Source: Bradyrhizobium sp. Ec3.3 (GTDB taxonomy: Bacteria > Pseudomonadota > Alphaproteobacteria > Rhizobiales > Xanthobacteraceae). From it: 64,000 nt of DNA. The notes under the pieces are model-generated. The model saw only the letters and a program-made list of their open reading frames with translations, had not been told where the DNA came from and did no database searches. This document shows, one piece after another, positions 60,281-64,000 of this stretch; position 1 is the first letter of the stretch; every line of letters begins with the position of its first letter. The stretch spans positions 24,644 through 88,643 of the forward strand of contig NZ_AXAS01000043.1 in NCBI RefSeq assembly GCF_000472925.1, in the 5' to 3' direction. The position numbers and the translations under genes were made by a program.

Positions 60281-60523
60281 ATGAAATATCTTTTTGCCGC
60301 CGTCTTGCTCGCCGGCGCCGTTGCAGGTTTCAGCGAAGCAGCCAGCGCTGCCGGCGGTTGCGGACCGGGCTGGTATCGCGGCCCCTATGGCGGCTGCCGC
60401 CCGATGGGTGGTGCGGTCGTGGTGGCGCCGGCGCCAGTCGTGGTCGCTCCGGTCGTCGTCGCCCGCCCGCGCGTCTGTCCGTGGGGCTTCCGCTGGTGGG
60501 CCGGCCGCTGCCGCCCGGTCTGA
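60281..60523 (+). CDS. Small exported Gly/Pro/Val-rich protein
   Basis: An 80-residue protein with a signal peptide (MKYLFAAVLLAGAVAGFSEA, cleavage near ASAA). The mature part has GCGPGWYRGPYGGCRP, a Val/Ala/Pro repeat (VVVAPAPVVVAPVVVA) and a second Cys pair region (VCPWGFRWWAGRCRPV). Four cysteines and a W-x-G pattern are typical of a small rhizobial exported family. GAGAGGGAG precedes ATG 60281. Function unknown. A terminator follows. Confidence 0.75.
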   Translation: MKYLFAAVLLAGAVAGFSEAASAAGGCGPGWYRGPYGGCRPMGGAVVVAPAPVVVAPVVVARPRVCPWGFRWWAGRCRPV

Positions 60524-60602
60524 GTTCCTGCATCGCAATGTGGCCGCGCGTCATTCGTGCGGCCATTTCTTTTTTGAACGCTTGCCGTATTCGTGGGCAC
60601 AA

Positions 60603-60635
60603 AAAAGGGGATCGCCACCGCGATCCCCTTTTCTG
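60603..60635. terminator. Rho-independent terminator between convergent genes
   Basis: AAAAGGGGATCGC (60603-60615) pairs with GCGATCCCCTTTT (60620-60632) around a 4-base loop. A and T runs on both sides let it serve the plus-strand gene at 60281 and the minus-strand gene at 60662. Confidence 0.88.
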
Positions 60636-60661
60636 TTTCGACTGGCAGCTTGCACTACGCC

Positions 60662-60991
60662 CTACCAGTGACGCCAGTGCCGGCGGTGCCAGCGATGCCG
60701 CCACCCCCAGTGACGGTGACGCCAACCCCAGTGCCGCCGGCGCCAGCCCCAATGGCGGTGATGGTGCCAGCCCCAGTGATGGCCGCCGCCGTGCCAACGC
60801 ACCTGCTCCGGCTTGAGCTGCGCGGCCTCCTCGCTGCTGGTGACTGCGGGATGGACCTCCGGATTGCCTGGCAGGCTGGCCGGGCCTTCGATGGGCTGTG
60901 GCGCCAGCGGCGCGGCTTGCGCGGTCGCCGTCAATGCAGCGGCACCGGCCGCTACACCGAATGCGAGCTTCAAAAAATCCCGGCGCTCCAT
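60662..60991 (-). CDS. Tat-exported His/Trp-repeat protein
   Basis: A 109-residue protein. The N-terminus MERRDFLKLAFGVAAGAAAL is a twin-arginine signal (RRDFLK) with cleavage near AQAAP. After a Pro-rich linker, residues about 66-109 are repeats of the HWGWRHR type, with more than a dozen His and about ten Trp. The tail could bind metal ions or haem; Tat export suggests folding or cofactor loading before export. The repeat DNA is also repetitive. Function unknown. Confidence 0.8.
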   Translation of the reverse strand: MERRDFLKLAFGVAAGAAALTATAQAAPLAPQPIEGPASLPGNPEVHPAVTSSEEAAQLKPEQVRWHGGGHHWGWHHHRHWGWRRRHWGWRHRHWGWRHRWHRRHWRHW

Positions 60992-61227
60992 GATGTCTTC
61001 CTCTTCAGTCAGCGTTGAATGATGCGAAGGAAGTTTCGCGCCGAGGAAATGAACTCAGGCTGAACCTTGCATTCAGGTAGATTGCGCGAAGCTGACACGC
61101 GGGGTGCGCATCCGGGATGGCACAACGGCCGTCATACTTTGTTCAAGGAAAGGGGCGAGCATTCCGGACAGAACGAGGGGTGCGTGGGGCCGTCCTGCAT
61201 GGATCAATTGGACCAGAGGAGACAGCC

Positions 61228-61689
61228 ATGGCAACACAGGTGAAGCCGGTTCCCGAAGGATACCACACCGTCACGCCCTATCTCGTCGTCGACGGCGCGG
61301 AGAAGGTCATCCACTTCATGAAAGACGCCTTCGGCGCCCAGCCCGTATTCGAGCCGATGATGCGGCCCGACGGCAAGGTCATGCATGCGGAGTACAAGAT
61401 CGGAAGTTCCATCGTGATGATTGCCGACGCCTCGGAGCGTGCACAGGCAACGTCCACGATGCTGTATCTCTACGTGCCCAACGTCGATGCGGTCTATCAG
61501 AAGGCGATCAAGGCTGGCGGCACGGCATTGATGGAGCCAACGGACCAATTCTATGGCGACCGCAGCGGCGGCGTGAAGGATCCGGCCGGCAACCACTGGC
61601 ACATCGGCACCCACATCGAGGACGTATCGCCGGCCGAGCTGAAGAAGCGCGCGGCGGAATTCATGAAGCGGCAGAGCAAGGCGGCCTAG
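61228..61689 (+). CDS. VOC-family protein (PhnB-like)
   Basis: A 153-residue protein with the PhnB/glyoxalase pattern: YHTVTPYLVVDGAEKVIHFM, DAFGAQPVFEPMMRPDGKVM, HAEYKIGSSIVMIAD, LYLYVPNVDAVYQKAIKAGG and DRSGGVKDPAGNHWHIGTHI. Metal ligands are partly replaced as usual for this subgroup. GAGGAGA lies before ATG 61228; the upstream open frame to 61117 lacks a ribosome binding site. Substrate unknown. Stands alone. Confidence 0.87.
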   Translation: MATQVKPVPEGYHTVTPYLVVDGAEKVIHFMKDAFGAQPVFEPMMRPDGKVMHAEYKIGSSIVMIADASERAQATSTMLYLYVPNVDAVYQKAIKAGGTALMEPTDQFYGDRSGGVKDPAGNHWHIGTHIEDVSPAELKKRAAEFMKRQSKAA

Positions 61690-61750
61690 GCAGCCGCGGG
61701 CTTCGTGGGGCGGATTGGCGAAGGACCGCCAGTGTGCTCGCAATAAAAGG

Positions 61751-61776
61751 GGCGGGTTAGGCTTCGCCAACCCGCC
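61751..61776. repeat. Short palindromic repeat, family F copy 1
   Basis: GGCGGGTT-N10-AACCCGCC. A related copy is at 62960-62985. It may terminate the VOC gene. The rest of 61690-61876 holds nothing else I can assign. Confidence 0.65.
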
Positions 61777-61876
61777 CTACGCACTCCAAGGGCCTTGAAC
61801 AGGAGTGCCGCCGCTGAGCGCAGATACTTCGCTATGCGCAAGACCCCTCGCCCCGCCCTCCGAGGTTTGCCTGAGC

Positions 61877-62092
61877 TCAGTTGCCCTCGAACTTGAACGA
61901 CACGTTGAGTTTGGCCCGATAGGCCTCTACCTTTCCCTTCGCGTCCAGCTGCATATCGAGTTTGACGACCTCGGCGACGCGAAGGTCCCTCAGAGATTTT
62001 GCGGCCTGCTCGACGGCGTTGCTGGCGGCCTTTTCCCAGGAGTCGGTGCTGGTACCGATCAGCTCTATGACCTTGTAGATGCTCTCAGGCAT
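61877..62092 (-). CDS. Dodecin (flavin-storage protein)
   Basis: A 71-residue protein beginning MPESIYKVIELIGTSTDSWE, then KAASNAVEQAAKSLRDLRVA and a C-terminal DAKGKVEAYRAKLNVSFKFE. This is the full length and pattern of dodecin, a hollow dodecamer that binds riboflavin or FMN and CoA. The Trp in DSWE is the flavin-stacking residue. ATG 62092 follows CGGGAGA; the longer frame to 62155 is not conserved. It is a single gene. Confidence 0.93.
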   Translation of the reverse strand: MPESIYKVIELIGTSTDSWEKAASNAVEQAAKSLRDLRVAEVVKLDMQLDAKGKVEAYRAKLNVSFKFEGN

Positions 62093-62259
62093 GTCGTTCT
62101 CCCGTTCGGTATGAAGCAGGAAGCAGGTGCTCCCTGCCGCTTTCGAACCTAGCACGGGATCGGCGCTCAGAGGACGCGCATGTCGCAGGGCTGGCAGGCC
62201 CAGGCCGCTTGGCGGTACCCGCTATCGAGGGGAAGGCCGCAGCGGCCGACCGTGAGCCG

Positions 62260-62586
62260 CTAGCCGGTATTCCTGACGGCTTCAGCCAGCATGGCGTAGA
62301 GCTGGCGCTTGCTGAATTCCTTGGGCTGCTTGTCGGTCGTCCTCCGCGACACCTTCTTTGCTGCCGGCTGGGCGCAGGCAACCAGCAACACCGGCTCTTG
62401 CTTCCGGATCGGCCTTATCTTGGGTTTTGCCGTTGGCGGCTTGTGACCACGCTTCAGGCCCAAACGGGTCAGCATGCCGCAGACAGCGTTACGGCTACAC
62501 CCGAGACGGCGCGCGATCTGCGCGGCACTCTGTCCTTGGACCCAGAGCTTCTTGAGCAGCGCTACGTCTTTCGCATCCCAACTCAT
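62260..62586 (-). CDS. Short GcrA-family cell-cycle regulator-like protein
   Basis: A 108-residue protein beginning MSWDAKDVALLKKLWVQGQS with AAQIARRLGCSRNAVCGMLT RLGLKRG, the GcrA N-terminal sigma70-binding helix-turn-helix. Most GcrA proteins are longer (about 170 residues) and read GxSRNAVIGKxHRLGL; this copy is shorter and has C-G-M-L-T in place of I-G-K-x-H. It is therefore a paralog rather than the main cell-cycle regulator. ATG 62586 or 62595 may be used. A basic Lys/Arg-rich C-terminus follows. Confidence 0.75.
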   Translation of the reverse strand: MSWDAKDVALLKKLWVQGQSAAQIARRLGCSRNAVCGMLTRLGLKRGHKPPTAKPKIRPIRKQEPVLLVACAQPAAKKVSRRTTDKQPKEFSKRQLYAMLAEAVRNTG

Positions 62587-62620
62587 GGGAGACATTGTAC
62601 GCCAACTGCCATCCACTTTT

Positions 62621-62803
62621 CTAGTCTTCGTCCGGCTCGCGTACGACCGCCGGTTCGTCGTCATCGTCCTCCTCTCCCTCATCGTCCTCGTCGTCCTCTT
62701 CATCGTCATTGGGATCCCGGGGCGGCATCGTGCTGCCCTTGATCACAAGGCGACGCCAATCCATCCAGCTGGTGGAAATTTCTTCGGGGATGTTTTGCTT
62801 CAT
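62621..62803 (-). CDS. Small, extremely acidic protein
   Basis: A 60-residue protein beginning MKQNIPEEISTSWMDWRRLV with a tail of Asp/Glu (NDDEEDDEDDEGEEDDDDEP). CGAGGAGC lies before ATG 62803; an internal ATG at 62728 gives a 35-residue version containing mostly the acidic tail. The tail is intrinsically disordered and might bind basic proteins or metals. It lies 34 bp upstream of the GcrA-like gene on the same strand and may be co-transcribed. Confidence 0.65.
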   Translation of the reverse strand: MKQNIPEEISTSWMDWRRLVIKGSTMPPRDPNDDEEDDEDDEGEEDDDDEPAVVREPDED

Positions 62804-62959
62804 GTTGTTGCTCCTCGGGTCTGGAGCTCGATAGCGCCGGTGGTTAACGTGCCGGGCGTCTCGCGATCGTGGATCGACGGATTGTCGATGCAGGCCTCTT
62901 TAGCCTCTACGATTATAGCCGATCTTTCGCAGAAGGTCTTTCCGCCGCCGCGGAGAGAC

Positions 62960-62985
62960 GGCGGGTTACACTTCGCTAATCCGCC
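62960..62985. repeat. Short palindromic repeat, family F copy 2
   Basis: GGCGGGTTACACTTCGCTAATCCGCC, an imperfect copy of the hairpin at 61751-61776, upstream of the glutathione transferase gene. Confidence 0.6.
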
Positions 62986-63070
62986 CTGCGGCCTTCGCGA
63001 AAATCTCTCTCCCCATGTCGGAACGCCAGCCCCTCCTCCGTCCTATGCCTGGACAGCACGGAGACATCGC

Positions 63071-63763
63071 ATGCCCGACCTCACCCTCACCACCTTCGAC
63101 TGGGTTCCCGAAATGCCCCGCGGCTACGTCCGCGACCTCCGTGTCCGCTGGGCCCTGGAAGAGGCCGGCCTGCCCTATCGCATCGCGAGCGTGCCGTTCG
63201 GCGACCGGACCGCGGCACATTTCGCGCACCAGCCTTTCGGCCAGGTGCCGTGGCTGACCGACGGCGACGTCTCGATCTTCGAGAGCGGCGCGATCCTGCT
63301 GCATCTCGGCCAGCGCAGCGCGGCGCTGATGCCATCAGACCAGCGCGGCCGCGGCGCGGCGATGGAATGGGTGTTCGCCGCGCTCAATTCTGTGGAGATG
63401 GCAAGCCTGCCCTGGTCGATCCTGAAGTTCACCGGCAATGCCGGCGACACGCCGGCATGGAAGTTTCTGGACGACTTCCTCAAGCTCCGCCTCAAGCACA
63501 TGGAGCCGGTGTTGGCCGACCGCGAATGGCTGGCCGGCTCCTTCTCCGTCGCCGACATCCTGATGTCGGACGTGCGCGTCGTCGATCATTTCGACGGGCT
63601 CGCGAACAGCCCGGCCTGCCGCGCCTACGTCGCCCGCGCCACCGCCCGCCCCGCCTTCGCCAAGGCCCATGCCGACCAGTTGGCGCATTTCGCAGCAGCG
63701 GACCGGGTTCGTAGAGCGTGTGAGCCAATTCGCTTTTCTGCATTCGACATCAAGGAGCGGTAG
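63071..63763 (+). CDS. Glutathione S-transferase family protein
   Basis: A 230-residue protein. The N-terminal thioredoxin-like domain reads MPDLTLTTFDWVPEMPRGYV, LRVRWALEEAGLPYRI and FGQVPWLTDGDVSIFESGAI, the last with the glutathione-binding ES pair near residue 76. The C-terminal helical domain contains EWLAGSFSVADILMSDVRVV (N-capping box with Asp). ATG 63071 gives the normal start; the open frame upstream overlaps other genes. It should conjugate or reduce with glutathione in the cytosol; substrate unknown. Confidence 0.9.
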   Translation: MPDLTLTTFDWVPEMPRGYVRDLRVRWALEEAGLPYRIASVPFGDRTAAHFAHQPFGQVPWLTDGDVSIFESGAILLHLGQRSAALMPSDQRGRGAAMEWVFAALNSVEMASLPWSILKFTGNAGDTPAWKFLDDFLKLRLKHMEPVLADREWLAGSFSVADILMSDVRVVDHFDGLANSPACRAYVARATARPAFAKAHADQLAHFAAADRVRRACEPIRFSAFDIKER

Positions 63764-63819
63764 CGCCCCTTGATGGCAAGGAGCCGGCGGCGTCAGGCCG
63801 TCCGGTGTGCTTCTACGGT

Positions 63820-64000
63820 CTATGCTTTAGCGAGATAGTGTCCCTGCAAGATGTTGTTGATGAGGGCGTACCAGAGCACGACGGCACGGACCTTCTCGAT
63901 ACCGCGCACGGTCAATTGCCTGAGGTCCCAGTTCCGCCATCGGGCATGGATGCATTCGCAGATCGTGCGGGCCTGGTACTGTGCCTTGCCGGCTTCGCTG
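63820..64000 (-). mobile_element. DDE transposase, C-terminal end (gene runs off the window)
   Basis: On the minus strand the last 60 residues read AKAQYQARTICECIHARWRN, DLRQLTVRGIEKVRAVVLWY and ALINNILQGHYLAKA before the stop at 63820-63822. This is the RNase H-fold C-terminus of a DDE transposase (IS5/IS1182-like), with the E-region in CECIHAR. The N-terminus and the left inverted repeat lie beyond base 64000, so it cannot be told whether the element is intact. No right-end inverted repeat is obvious in 63764-63819. Confidence 0.7.

Noticed and set aside
1..64000. CRISPR array or rRNA genes
   Set aside because: No regularly spaced direct repeats with unique spacers and no rRNA-like sequence were seen; the only tandem repeats are the hexanucleotide at 35731 and the repeats encoding HWGW motifs.

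Overview
The window looks like a chromosomal segment of an alphaproteobacterium close to Bradyrhizobium (Nitrobacteraceae). This is inferred from high GC in most genes, a rhizobial-type rhamnose operon, a GcrA-like regulator, dodecin, a perfect FixK/FNR-type box, short intergenic palindromic repeats in several families, and small proteins of a type common in that group. No rRNA gene or phylogenetic marker is present, so the genus is an inference.

Region 1 (1-11932) is sugar catabolism. A LacI-family regulator, cut by the window edge, faces away from a short-chain dehydrogenase across two near-identical palindromic operators. Next comes a complete L-rhamnose system: rhaI and the bifunctional aldolase/dehydrogenase rhaD on the minus strand, then a divergent DeoR regulator, ABC transporter (rhaT, rhaP, rhaQ, rhaS) and kinase (rhaK). 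Imported rhamnose is isomerised, phosphorylated and split to DHAP and lactaldehyde.

Region 2 (about 11940-36680) is accessory DNA. It holds an O-acyltransferase, gene remnants (XRE, RidA, DUF1080, ATP-dependent ligase, IS110), two tandem single-helix micro-ORFs, two related AraC regulators flanking an unusual serine-protease-like protein, and a block of exported proteins: two arylsulfatase paralogs with non-canonical active-site motifs (CTSGR, CTAGR), a small secreted protein, an eight-haem cytochrome c with TPRs, an outer-membrane barrel protein and a lone solute-binding protein. A class III nucleotide cyclase preceded by a perfect FixK/FNR box and an MFS transporter follow. This block is the best candidate for an uncharacterised system. 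The region ends at the 3' end of a tRNA-Arg gene.

Region 3 (36683-64000) is mostly ordinary core-like sequence: small exported proteins, a GrlR-like protein beside a large PAS histidine kinase, an EamA exporter, a NUDIX hydrolase and a DapA-family lyase, then an acyl-CoA degradation cluster (SDR, hydratase-2 with a frameshift, OB-fold/Zn-ribbon protein, thiolase). It continues with an indolepyruvate ferredoxin oxidoreductase, a tri-haem cytochrome c, a UPF0126 channel, a PEP-mutase-family enzyme, two ferredoxin-like-fold enzymes beside an ArsR regulator whose putative operator covers its start codon, a Tat-exported His/Trp-repeat protein, a VOC protein, dodecin, a short GcrA-like protein, a very acidic small protein, a glutathione transferase and the tail of a DDE transposase at the window edge.
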